From positions 185,452 to 249,451 of the forward strand of contig CAKOGP040001969.1 in assembly GCA_933822405.4 (NCBI GenBank): a stretch of 64,000 bases of DNA. The letters are read 5' to 3'. A model generated the notes under the pieces. That model made no database searches, was not told the origin of the DNA, and saw nothing but the letters and a program-made list of their open reading frames with translations. Positions 1 to 9,644 of the stretch are shown one piece after another. The DNA is from Cylindrotheca closterium (lineage: Eukaryota > Bacillariophyta > Bacillariophyceae > Bacillariales > Bacillariaceae). The position numbers and the translations under genes are program-made. Each line of letters opens with the position of its first letter. Position 1 is the first letter of the stretch.

Positions 1-2242
1 GGCCTGGTTCATTGTTGGTGGCGGGGCTAGGACTTCTCCTCCTTCTTCTCCTCCTCTTCCTGTTGTGGATGAAGGAGCGGTAGAAGGCGACTCGGATGGT
101 GACCCAATAGAAGGAGCGGGCGACTTTATTTGGTTTGGATCGCTCCCCCAAGGCCCTCTTGGCTTGTTTCCACCTCCGCCGCCGCCGCCGCCACCACCAC
201 CAGCAGCGGACAATGGTGGTGTTTTGCTTGGAGCTGCGCTTGCAACTAGGTTCATAGTTGGAGCACCACTGGGTGAACTACTTCCACTCGGAGCTGTACT
301 GGGAGATTTGCTCAAGCTTGGTTGTTCAGATCCAGTGGGAACAACACTGGGAGATTCGCTTTCACTTGGAAAAGCACTGGGCGAAATGCTCTCACTCGGA
401 TTTGAACTGGGAGAATTGCTTTCACTTGGGGAGCCACTTGGTGCCATACTTTCGGATGGAGCAGCACTGGGAGAACTGCTCTTACTCGGAACAGAACTGG
501 GAGACATGCTTTCAGTCGTAGAGCTACTGGGCTTAAAGCTTTGACTTGGAACAGAACTGGGAGACATGCTTTCACTTGGAGAACCACTTGGTGCAATACT
601 TTCACTTGGAGCACCGCTGGGAGAAATGCTCTTACTCGGAACAGAACTGGGAGACATGCTTTCACTTGGAACAGCACTGGGCTTAAAGCTTTGACTTGGA
701 GCACCGCTGGGAGAATTGCTTTCACTTGGAGAACCACTTGGTGCAATACTTTCACTTGGAACAGCACTGGGCTTAAAGCTTTCACTTGGAGCACCACTTG
801 GAGCATCACTGGGAGCTGCAGACGGGGCACAAGTGTTGTAGTCTGCAACAATGGGAGCTGCATTGTTGATTTGCGCAGCATTATTATTGTTCGCATTCCC
901 AGTAGCTTTGCCGCCAAAACTGGCAAAACCAGAATTGGAGAAGTATTGAATCCTGGCGCAGGCGCTCAAAGGATTGCTGCCGCATCGATCAGAATCACAG
1001 TTAGTTGACACGATGGTACGGAACTCTGCAGTGGGTTCTTGGTACGCAAAGTTGGTGTTGGAAAACGCGGATGTATCACATGAGCTCTCAGCTCCCCTGT
1101 CATGTATGCAGCCGAAATTGTGGCCCAACTCGTGAGCAAAGGTATAGACTCCCGTGGCGCAATCCCAACGTGTGATAGAAACCATTTTATTTATTGGAAG
1201 AATGTAGGGGGAACTTGTTCTGCGACGTGCAAGCCCACCTTCAATCAATAATGTTAGATGATTGCAACATTGGAATACTCGAACAACGAGCCAACAAGCC
1301 AAACTTACAAATGCGAGTGTCGTCCTCAATGATCATGGCAACTGCATCGGCGCATTTCTCGTCCCGCAAGGCAATCGAGTTCGTCATACCATCGTCAATA
1401 CCTGCTTCTAGAGCATTTAGAGCTGGTACAAAAGCATTAGGTGCGACACTATCCTCGGTATAGCTCGTTCTATAGGCATGAACCAGACGAACCTCGGCAT
1501 TAATGCCAGAGTTAGTAAAGGCAGTGTTTGTTTCCGAAAATGCCAAATTAATTAGGCCTCGCATGTTTTGCTCCGTGGTGGAAGTAGTAGTGCATCCTCC
1601 GGCCATGCCAGACGCATTGCATTCAGCATCCCTAGTCCATAAAACCATAATATCAATGACGGGTGTGATTTGTAGAGATCGCCCTTCCTGTAAAACCTGC
1701 CGGACCTTGTTGTTGTCAGTTAACATGCGGCTAGCTGGAGAGACTTCTACTTCCGCATCTTCAGAATCTTCAGAATCAGGATAGTCGCTGCCTGGTTTGC
1801 AATCAATCACCTGGCTGCCAGCGAAATCCCGTCTCAACTGGCAGACAGTCCATGCTCCGTCTTCCATGTCCACAAGAGAACCAAAGAAGCCATTGTCGCT
1901 GCTGATAATGTTCGCTGCGCCACCAGCCGGGGACTCTCCAGCCCAACCTTCGACTTTGCTGGGTTTCTTCTTATAAGAGATTTTCTTACCATTGGGCAAA
2001 GTGAAGTCAATGTCATCGTTGGACTCGACATCGATCTCAAGTTCAACCTGACAGCGAGGCGCTCTGGAGTTGTCATTGCAGTTTATAGCTTTGATAGTTT
2101 TGCGTCCTTGGTGCGCTGTTGAGGGAAAGATTGAGAGCTTTGTACTCCTGCTGAAAGATGCTTTCGCTGGGTTATAGTGCTTACCATTTTGCGAGGAGAC
2201 AAGACCAAGTCCGCTGAAGAAAAGAAAGAGGTTCAATTTCAT
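1..2242 (-). CDS. Secreted HExxH zinc metalloprotease (reprolysin-like) with Ser/Pro-rich tail, spliced, 3' end cut by window
   Basis: Two exons, 2242-1309 and 1238-1 on the minus strand, with a 70-bp GTAAGT/AG intron at 1239-1308. Joined they give 724 codons with no stop, open through the left edge. The upstream in-frame TTG at 2248 is not used as start; the first ATG (2242) opens a clear signal peptide, MKLNLFLFFSGLGLVSSQ. Residues about 347-358 read HELGHNFGCIHD, the HExxHxxGxxHD zinc site of metzincin peptidases such as reprolysins (M12B); the three His ligands and catalytic Glu are all present. Cys residues nearby suggest disulfides. From about residue 440 the chain becomes Ser/Pro repeats of the SESxSPSxxPS type, then poly-Gly and Gly/Glu-rich stretches, which suggests a rigid, glycosylated stalk or wall attachment. 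Role in extracellular or cell-wall proteolysis is inferred. The protease fold is well supported; substrate and true C-terminus are unknown. Confidence 0.88.
180..830 (-). repeat. Degenerate tandem repeats coding the Ser/Pro tail of the metalloprotease
   Basis: Imperfect in-phase repeats of about 30-60 bp built on the + strand word ctttcacttggagcaccact, which read SESxxPSGxPS on the minus strand. A (CCG/CCA) run at 174-205 encodes the poly-Gly part. Such arrays change length readily and are a likely place for allelic size variation. Confidence 0.8.
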
Positions 2243-2879
2243 GTTCAAACTGCTCGATAATGGGTACCAGTAGTAGTCGCCGAATGATGATCGTTCCTGT
2301 GAAAGATTTTATGTTTGCATTTCCGATAGTCATTTCCCGCTCCCGATGCGGACGGGCGACCAATGATATTGTATTGTTTAGACCATTGATCACCGATACT
2401 TTCCGTTGTAATAATTTTGTCTGTTCAAAAGCCAGCAGAGCCCAAAACATTTTTTCAAAGCACCGCGGTCATTAGAGTTTCAAAAGAAGAAAACTTAGAA
2501 ATACATACTGTTTTACCATCGGTTCCGGTAGCACGATCAAACTGCCCGCCGTACAAAATGCGTAGACGTGGTACAAAACCTGTATTCGATTGAGTCTATC
2601 GGCACTAATGACACGTGCGATTCAAAAATAGTAACCGAGGCAATCGCCTCAAACCGTACAAACGACCTTGTTGTGATTACATATCTTGTTTTTTGAATGT
2701 GTACTATGTGCTTAATGTATACAGATTAGTGATATATGCACTTTAATTACAATATTTGGTATAGGCTCGATCAGATTCAGGCATTTCCACCAAGTCATCT
2801 GAAATGTTGGAATGAGTCAAAAGAAAACAGTTGCCGAGCATCTCTTTTCCATCGTAGCACTCCATACCATCGCCAAATA

Positions 2880-3330
2880 CTGATCCCAATAGGTAAAGTA
2901 ACAACTTTGCTGGCGGTCCGACCTTGTCTGGGTACCGGCACAGGGCCCTAGGAAAGATTCTCAACAACTGTTAGACTGTAGGCCCACCATTCGACCATCC
3001 AGGTCAAATGTATGCAGTTTGATCCCTTCTACCTAGAAAACCCCCAATTCAACCAACCTATCGTCGTTACATGTACCCATAGAGAAACAATGTATGTTAG
3101 AATAAAGAAATGCAATTAAATTAGGCCCATCTTACGACAAATACTGGTTTTGGGGCAAAACTTACATGAATTCTGACCCATTCAGGCCACTGTACGCTTG
3201 ATTCAGGCCGGATTAATGACGAAGTCGCATAATCTTCGAACCACAAGGATCAATGTAAGAGACTGGTGCATTGTTGAGTGGCTGTCCCTTACCATGGCGG
3301 CCATGAGCGGCCTTTGGGACCTGCCGAACA
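2880..3330. repeat. Dispersed repeat, copy 1 (related to 11400-11830)
   Basis: Shares, in the same order, words such as the pair tgtctgggtaccggcac / tgtctggataccgacac, ttctaccta..aattc, tacccat.ga, aattaggcc, aaacttac, ttctgaccc, tgatt/tgatgtaggccg, tggtg.attgttga.tgg, and agctgtccc..atggcggcca with 11430-11820. The overall match is loose with gaps, so these are old copies. No coding content or terminal repeats are obvious. Confidence 0.6.
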
Positions 3331-3931
3331 ATGGCAAACCGAAAGGAAAAAAAATGAAAATCCAGAAATCTCTGCAGCCAAAGTACATGAAGCAACCCAG
3401 CAAGGTTTCCGACCTGTATAGACACCAATAGAGCCTACCAACCCTCGGAGAAACCCTTTCTTTGTATGTGGAGCCCATTATGGACCCCAAAGGATCGCCC
3501 TGCAGAACCAGGTGGACGAGCCATGGTTGATTGTAGTATGATTGAGGCGGAACAAATATTGAACTGCCACCACAGAAGTAGCCATAATATCAATAAAGAC
3601 CACCGCCGCATCTGATTCCATCTTCTCTTCTTGTGGGACTCATGCCATGCAATTCATCTGTTTTTGACGAGTTTTGCCACTTGATGGACTTGGTTCAAAA
3701 TCGTTATGTACGAACCATGATAGCAACCATTAGATAGTAGCAAGGCCTTTGGGATATCAATAGAAGCAGTCCCCGCAGAATGTTTCGTGTCTTTTCCCCT
3801 TTCTTCGTCCTAAGGAGTCCAGAAACGGGGGGACAACCACTGTTGAGACATTGTTGGTGTGCTTCAGCGGTCATTTTGGAGACCAAAGAAAGCAATGCGC
3901 TCAGATCACTTCGTACAAAGAAGATAGATAG

Positions 3932-4053
3932 GAATGATACAAAGATATCGTTAGCTCTGCATCCATTTCCTCTGGGCGGACGATGCCTGCAAGAATGATA
4001 CAAAGATATCGTTAGCTCTGCATCCATTTCCTCTGGGCGGACGATGACTGCAA
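3932..4053. repeat. 61-bp tandem duplication (2 copies)
   Basis: The block beginning gaatgatacaaagatatcg at 3932 recurs at 3993 with a 61-bp period; the two copies are almost identical, differing at about one base (cgatgcctgcaa against cgatgactgcaa). The duplication is recent and non-coding. Confidence 0.9.
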
Positions 4054-4132
4054 GTCTGTCAAAGCTCACCATAATGTCGCAGCAATCACATCCATCGGCC
4101 ATTTTCGGTAAATTTCAACGGTGGGATCTTCC

Positions 4133-4209
4133 GTTGTGCAAGGATTTTTTCGATTTTGGGCTTCTACAATGCATAATGAACGAGAGTATTCAAAAAATCC
4201 TTGCACAAC
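4133..4209. repeat. Perfect 18-bp inverted repeat (hairpin)
   Basis: Arms 4133-4150 (gttgtgcaaggatttttt) and 4192-4209 are exact reverse complements, separated by 41 bp. The pairing stops sharply on both sides. It could be a MITE relic, a small-RNA hairpin or a cruciform site; nothing decides between these. Confidence 0.85.
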
Positions 4210-5121
4210 AATGTTTGTTGACGCCAACGAGCCTCCAGGAGGTTGATGATGGAAATGGAAGGTTTGTGTTTCTTCCATATGGTACAATTTCTACGAATAG
4301 CCACGAAGGTGCGCGCAAAATGTAAAGGTACTATTCTAGGCATGATTGATGACACATCCTACCAGAAACTTGGATTCTACGCAAATCTACGGCGAGTTTC
4401 CAAAAATTGATTTGGACTGTACCTACCGGGTACATGCATTTGCCGAAAACGCCTTCAAGCCCAACATGACTGACTCCTTCAGGGCATCAGCAGCGCTTCA
4501 TACTGCATAAGTAAGTATCTGGTGAAAAATGCTCAATATGGACTATTTGAGTGCTGACGTTCGTTTTTCCGTAAATGAATTTTTTCAGAACCAGCCAGCT
4601 CAGCAATTATTTAATTTTTATATGGACCCAGACCAACAGAAATAGACGACTCTTAAATGAGCTGACGTGTCAGTAAAAACTTGGATCTAACACACATGTA
4701 CCAAAATGCGAACCGTCGTCAACGGGTTGCCTACATTGGACACACACGTATTACACGTAGCGTGCGAGTGAGGCCAATCCACACGGTCAACGCGAAACTC
4801 GATATGTGCGCGTTTTGTGCACACTTTTTCTGTTTCGTTTTGGTGCCGGGCAAAACTCTCCACACAGCTGACAAACGCGAAACAGAAAAACTCTAGTCAA
4901 TCGGACCAATCAAAATTCAGCTTGAATGTACCCTCGTTTTGTTTTATTTCTTTCATCAACGTCAAAACATCCGCGCCATAGCGTTTTCATCATGGTTACT
5001 GTAGAATCCTACAGGTTTGGTTGTTTTCAGGATCGCTCGTCCTACAAATACTGAAACTTCTACTACCCTTTAAATATTGTTAACTTTAAATAGTGTTAAC
5101 TAGTAATACCTTTAAGTGTTG

Positions 5122-5883
5122 CTACCCAATGTATCTTTCATTTGGTTTATTGATTGGCGGTGGTGGCTTGTCTCCAGTCCTGGATGGCCAATATATTTCA
5201 TGGCGATGCCAAAGTATATCAAAATGTTGAATCAGCTTCCTTCTGAAGCTCTTCAAAGAAAGGGTGCACACCGGGATAGCCGCTGGAACAGCTACTGTTT
5301 CGTCATCAATAGCCATGAAATCCATGGCATCTCCATTATCGTCATCATTATCCTCGTCATTGTCATCGCTGTCATCACTCTCTTTGTTTGTACGATCAAT
5401 GTCCACTCCCATGCCAGAAGAATCGTGAGTTAGCATGTCCTCAACTACACGAGGTGGGATTTGTGGCAATGCAGTTCCAAAAAGGTCGCAGATGTCATCA
5501 CGGTCATGATCCCCATCTTCTCCTCCAAGATAGCGGGATGCATTCCATCCTTCATCCAGACCATCCTCCGCCAATAAAAAGTTGTGGAGGGCGCAGCAAG
5601 TCAGCCATATTCTGTCGCAAACTTCTATTCCATGTAGGGGAATTCCTGTTTTGAGGATGCGGAAGCGCCCTTTCATGATGCCAAAGGTACACTCCACGTC
5701 TTTCCTCATGCTTTCCAACCACTTGCTAAAACATCTCCTGTAGTTGAGTCGATACAGCTCATCAGCCTTGTTGGAGGGCCATAGGGTTGGGCATTGCCCA
5801 TGACGCCTTGAATCGGAGTTTTTGTGTTTGTTTGATTGTTGTGCTGATGATTCGTTGGACCCAAAATCCTGTTTGGTTGGACG
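5122..5883 (-). pseudogene. PIF/Harbinger (HARBI1-like) DDE transposase, C-terminal fragment
   Basis: An open frame of 253 codons that begins right after an in-frame stop (5884-5886) and has no convincing initiator. It contains CPTLWPSNKADELY and VECTFGIMKGRFRIL, the latter being the region around the catalytic Glu in HARBI1/PIF-type DDE nucleases, followed by the conserved LTCCALHNFLL helix. The two catalytic Asp regions that should precede it are missing; there is no room for them before the element's right end. An acidic Asp-rich stretch and a Trp/His-rich tail complete the protein. It is the relic of the transposase that once mobilised the surrounding element. Family assignment is firm; a retained function is unlikely. 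Confidence 0.85.
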
Positions 5884-5886
5884 TCA

Positions 5887-5925
5887 AAAATCCAACATTC
5901 CAGGAGCTCTGGAATGTTGGATTTT
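5887..5925. repeat. Near-perfect palindrome, 17-bp arms, 5-bp loop
   Basis: aaaatccaacattccag is followed by gagct and then its exact reverse complement ctggaatgttggatttt. It lies inside the Harbinger element just upstream of the transposase fragment, about 125 bp from the right terminus, so it may be a subterminal site or the product of an internal rearrangement. Confidence 0.9.
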
Positions 5926-6360
5926 CATTTTCCCAACATTCGCGAAACAGAAGTAGTCTGTAGAGCTGGTAGGATTTCTACGTTGGTACATATTCTACCT
6001 ACGGTATTTCCTGTTTCGCGTTCGCGAATGTTGACCGTGTGTGGATTGGCCTGAGTGGAACCAAAAGTGACGACATCACTCCCCAACACCGATCGCCTCC
6101 CCGAATGGAAAATTGAAAAATAGAAGGCAATCCCACCTTCCCCTTTTATGCTAGTGATATATTTGCACTTCTCAGCACGCTCATCAGGGGATGTTTCACC
6201 ATTACCATTAGAACCAACCAATGCAAAAACTAAAAAGTACAATACAACAGTATCAAGTGCATTTTCCAAAATCTTCTCTTGTTTATTAGTTTTTAAATTG
6301 TGTGCGTGTGCTTTAGTGTGGTGGTGGTGGTGGTGTTTCTCTATGTTCAATTTCAAGTGT

Positions 6361-7084
6361 GTGTTGTCTGCAAAGTGGCCCGTCTTCTTTTCCCCTGGCA
6401 GCTTTGCTTACTACTTTGTGTGTGTGCACGTGAAAACTGAGATGTACGGTGGGGTTTGGTGCAACAATTTTAAGCTATTTATTTAGTACTCATTTTCGTG
6501 TAGCTCCGTGTCGCAGTTGACCACCAAATAAAAATGGTTCCTTTTTGCTCCGACTCATTCGACCGTTTGAATGTCTGAGCTGATATCATTCATTCTTTGG
6601 AATAAAATTGTAGGATGAAGTTAATAATACACGTACACGTACACGTACTGCAGCATACACTGCCAGCAGGAGTGGTCGCTCTTCTCTGCCTAATACTAGT
6701 AATTACTTGTACTAAGAGCTGGTACTACTTCTGCTGGTGTGCAGCAGTAAAAGGAAGGGATGACGTCAAATAACAAATAAAACTGGTATAAAGGATTGAT
6801 GGATTGATGGATTGATTGATGCATTCATTCGTGTTATTGGAGTAGATAGGTACATTGTTTGGCGATGACACAAAACGATGATATTGGAGTATGACAATAA
6901 AACTGTTTGGCGATGACACTCCCTTTTTTTGTGTGTCCGTTTTACTCTTGTCCGTACACGTGTACTGTGTGCGTATGGAGAAGATTGACGAAAGGTCGTT
7001 GTGGGTGATGTCATCCGTTGGGTATCGCTGTTGGTCGAATTTTGATTGACGGAAGCGTCATATGCTCCCTTGCGTGTTCCTAAC
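6361..7084. other. Gene-free stretch with microsatellites
   Basis: Holds a tandem acacgt run at about 6630-6652, a gattgatg run at about 6796-6822 and a ggcgatgacac word at 6861 and 6911. Nothing else was seen. Confidence 0.5.
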
Positions 7085-7620
7085 ACATGTCCCAAAATGC
7101 GAACCGTCGTTAATTACGGTTCGTACTGCAGAAGAAGGAGCCATTGGATTACATACCTACAGTACCGGTACCTGGTACGGTATCTGCTCGTTGGACACAC
7201 ACGCACGTGCGTGCGTGTGGAACCAGAAGTGACGACATCACTTGCCCCCCCGTCCAACCGAACGAACGCGTTCGCCTCCCCAAGCCAACCCGAATGGAAA
7301 ATTGAAAAATAGAAGGCAATCCCACCTTCCCCTTCGAATATTTATGCTAGTGATATTACTGTAAAATTTGCAATTCCCACTCTCTTTACCATTTTATAAT
7401 ACCATTAGAACCAACCAACCAACCAATGCAACTAGCCATCAAGAATAGTTTCCAAAATCTTTTATTTTTTATAAGGTTTTTAAATTGTGTGCGTGTGCTT
7501 TAGTGTGGTGTCTGTTTGTTCTCTATGTTCAATTTCAAGTGTGTGCGTGTGGTACAGTTGAAAGTTATAGTGGCATTGTGGTTCTTGTACAATCCATCCA
7601 TCTATTGATTCATTGTGGTT

Positions 7621-8187
7621 CTAGCTGGAAAAGAATTCTCGTTGAATCTTGCGCTGTGCCTTGCGAGTGCATTGTCTGCGACAAGCCTTGCGAATAGCCC
7701 CAGCGTCTTGAGAATGATCCGAAGAAGTCAAAATACTGCGTCTTTCTTCTGGACTCAAGAGCAATTCACCTCGAGATTTGCGACGCTGATGGTCACGTAA
7801 TTCTTCAAAATCGTTAATGGCCTTGGTCTCTTCTTGATTGTATTCCCATCCAAGTTCTACGGGACATCCAATGCTACAACATGGATGGTCTCCCAAGACT
7901 TGTGGATACGAGCGAATCTTGCAGTCTCCAAAGCGGACCGATTTGGTGCCGGTGGAATGTCGTCTCATCATTTTGGACGAGAGACCGGAAAACGAAGTGG
8001 TGGATTCATCGTCACTCAAGGTGGAAGAGGAATTGGAGCGCACGGGTTCGTGTTCTGGTTGTTCTTGTTCCTCTTCTTTAATGGTCTTGGCTGGTTTCGT
8101 GGAAACATCATCCTCGTGCTTGTGGTGACGGAATCGTTGCAAGTTGACAATGCTGCTCAACGAGTTTCTGCGGCCCATGAGTCCCAT
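7621..8187 (-). CDS. Hypothetical diatom protein with VRFG...GWEY motif, 188 aa
   Basis: An intronless ORF from ATG at 8187 to a TAG at 7621. The first 90 residues are polar and Ser/Glu/Lys-rich. The conserved part, about residues 80-120, reads SVRFGDCKIRSYPQVLGDHP, then CCSIGCP and LGWEYN. Many stramenopile proteins of unknown function carry a similar V-R-F...LG-D-P...G-P...LGWEY signature; I know of no assigned activity. The last 60 residues are basic (RRKSRGELL, RKACRRQCTRKAQRKIQRE), which may help nuclear localisation. No signal peptide or membrane segment is visible. The gene's 3' flank is the segment duplicated around the Harbinger insertion, so a second copy of this locus may once have existed. 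Function unknown. Confidence 0.75.
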   Translation of the reverse strand: MGLMGRRNSLSSIVNLQRFRHHKHEDDVSTKPAKTIKEEEQEQPEHEPVRSNSSSTLSDDESTTSFSGLSSKMMRRHSTGTKSVRFGDCKIRSYPQVLGDHPCCSIGCPVELGWEYNQEETKAINDFEELRDHQRRKSRGELLLSPEERRSILTSSDHSQDAGAIRKACRRQCTRKAQRKIQREFFSS

Positions 8188-9427
8188 TTTGTATTTGTAT
8201 TTGCGGTTGCGTTAGTTGCTGTGGGTTGTTTTGTTTTGTTTTGGTTGGAATAAAGTTTGAGACAAACTTTATATGGACTGATGACAGGCTATTATTATCT
8301 TTGTGTTCATGTAAGGCAATCGAATGTCTATTGTCTTTGTGTATTGTAGTGTTGTGTTGTGTTGTGTTGTGTTGGTTCTGTATTGTAAAACAAAACAAAT
8401 TGAGAAAGGAGTTTCAAATTTGTTTGTTCGTTTTGTGAGATAATCGTGTGGGCCTCGAAAAAACTCGAAAGGAGAAAAACGCAACTCACTTCGGGAGGTT
8501 GGACGTAAAACTGCTGTAGCAGTGAGCAGCGGCGTATGTGGCACAAAGCTGGCTGGTCGTGCCAGATAGGCTACGTTGTTAGTCCGTGGGCACCACATAT
8601 ACCAAAAAAGGGCCTTGGACATTTCCTGTGTAGAATATGTACCAACAGTCGCGTGGAGAAGGTCTTTTATGGGAATCCCGGACAAGACAGGAACAAAACC
8701 CGAAGCCACACGTACACACACACACAAGTTTGAATGCAATTGCATTGTTTCTGGGATTGCGCGCGCAGGCACATATCATTTTCTATACGTGCACGAGGAT
8801 CCCAAAAATCGCTTACGAATGACCACCAGGGGCGTTGAAACGCACCTCCGACCAGGAAAAAAAGTACCAGTGCAGCCTCCGAAACGACTTCGGCATTGAA
8901 TATCTCTGGAGCATTCGTTTCGACCACACATTGTGCACAGCGTTAAGTAATGGTCAGTGATTTGGTCGTTTTGTCACGTCTGTGATAATTAGACTTCTCA
9001 CCAATCCTCGGAAGAACCTTTCGTCTCACACAAGCTTCGGGCAGAAGTCTGCTCTGCGAACCCAAACATCATTATCCGGCAGTTCTGAGTTTCGTTTTTT
9101 TTTTGGTAATCCGGTAAAGGGGAAAAGTGTACGTCGATCATTCCCACAAGTACACACGTCGATCGTTGTCGAACGTCATTCATTCGTTCCTTTGATCGTA
9201 ATATATATATATATAACGTCGTGAAATGTCGATCGTCATTTTGTAAATGTCTTTTTTTTAAATATGGGACCAAAGAAACACGTTGTGTTTATTTGAAATC
9301 CTTCAGGTTTCTTTTTGTAGTTATATATATAATGAGTTTTATGAGAACTCTAAAAGTGATTAAAAAGTACGGTGTAGTTGATGTTTTACTCTTGTTCCGG
9401 TTTTACTTTGGAATAACAGGGGGTAAT

Positions 9428-9566
9428 GGTACTGCAATGGTACTGCAATGGTACTGCAATGGTACTGCAATGGTACTGCAATGGTACTGCAATGGTACTG
9501 CAATGGTACTGCAATGGTACTGCAATGGTAAGGGTAATGGTAATGGTAATGGTAATGGTAATGGTA
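9428..9566. repeat. Minisatellite: 9 x 11 bp followed by ggtaat repeats
   Basis: Nine perfect copies of ggtactgcaat (9428-9526) pass through ggtaag into about five copies of ggtaat (to about 9566). The 11-bp and 6-bp units share ggta and aat, so the longer unit probably arose from the shorter one by insertion of ctgca. Confidence 0.95.
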
Positions 9567-9644
9567 TTGGGCAAAAAAGGACAGAGACAGTAGTCTTGGT
9601 AGAAATTGGGTATGGAAATATATGACAATAAGACTAGTATTTTA

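Larger units (their letters stand above)
2243..4771. other. Gene-free stretch with repeats
   Basis: No ORF here has support from composition or homology that I can see. 2243-2500 is the likely promoter of the metalloprotease. About 2880-3330 is similar to 11400-11830 (dispersed repeat). 3932-4053 is a two-copy tandem duplication. 4133-4209 is a hairpin. 4690-4771 is the left part of a segment duplicated at 7085 onward. Confidence 0.6.
4772..6051. mobile_element. PIF/Harbinger-type DNA transposon, internally decayed
   Basis: The element starts ggccaatccacac and ends with the inverse gtgtggattggcc, giving imperfect terminal inverted repeats of about 30-40 bp that also share ggtcaac and cgcgaaac blocks, the right one carrying small insertions. 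It is flanked by a 3-bp direct repeat TGA (4769-4771 and 6052-6054), as expected for the 3-bp target duplications of this superfamily. The paralogous segment at 7085-7556 has an uninterrupted sequence at the matching point, which confirms both ends. Length 1280 bp. Inside is only the C-terminal part of a DDE transposase, so it cannot move on its own. Confidence 0.85.
4690..7556. repeat. Segmental duplication: copy A 4690-4771 + 6052-6360 (split by transposon), copy B 7085-7556
   Basis: Both copies run through accaaaatgcgaaccgtcgt, ggacacacac, then gtggaacca(a/g)aagtgacg, cgaatggaaaattgaaaaat, aaggcaatcccaccttcccc, tttatgctagtgatat, ttttaaattgtgtgcgtgtg and gttctctatgttcaatttca in the same order. 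Copy B runs into the 3' flank of the gene ending at 7621, so copy A may be the flank of a lost paralog. Copy A is interrupted by the element at 4772-6051; copy B is not. Confidence 0.85.

Noticed and set aside
312..926. 204-codon minus-strand ORF (and plus-strand ORFs at 65-544 and 541-1008) over the left repeat array
   Set aside because: All are off-frame readings of the Ser/Pro repeats; the metalloprotease frame runs through the same DNA and joins the HExxH exon.
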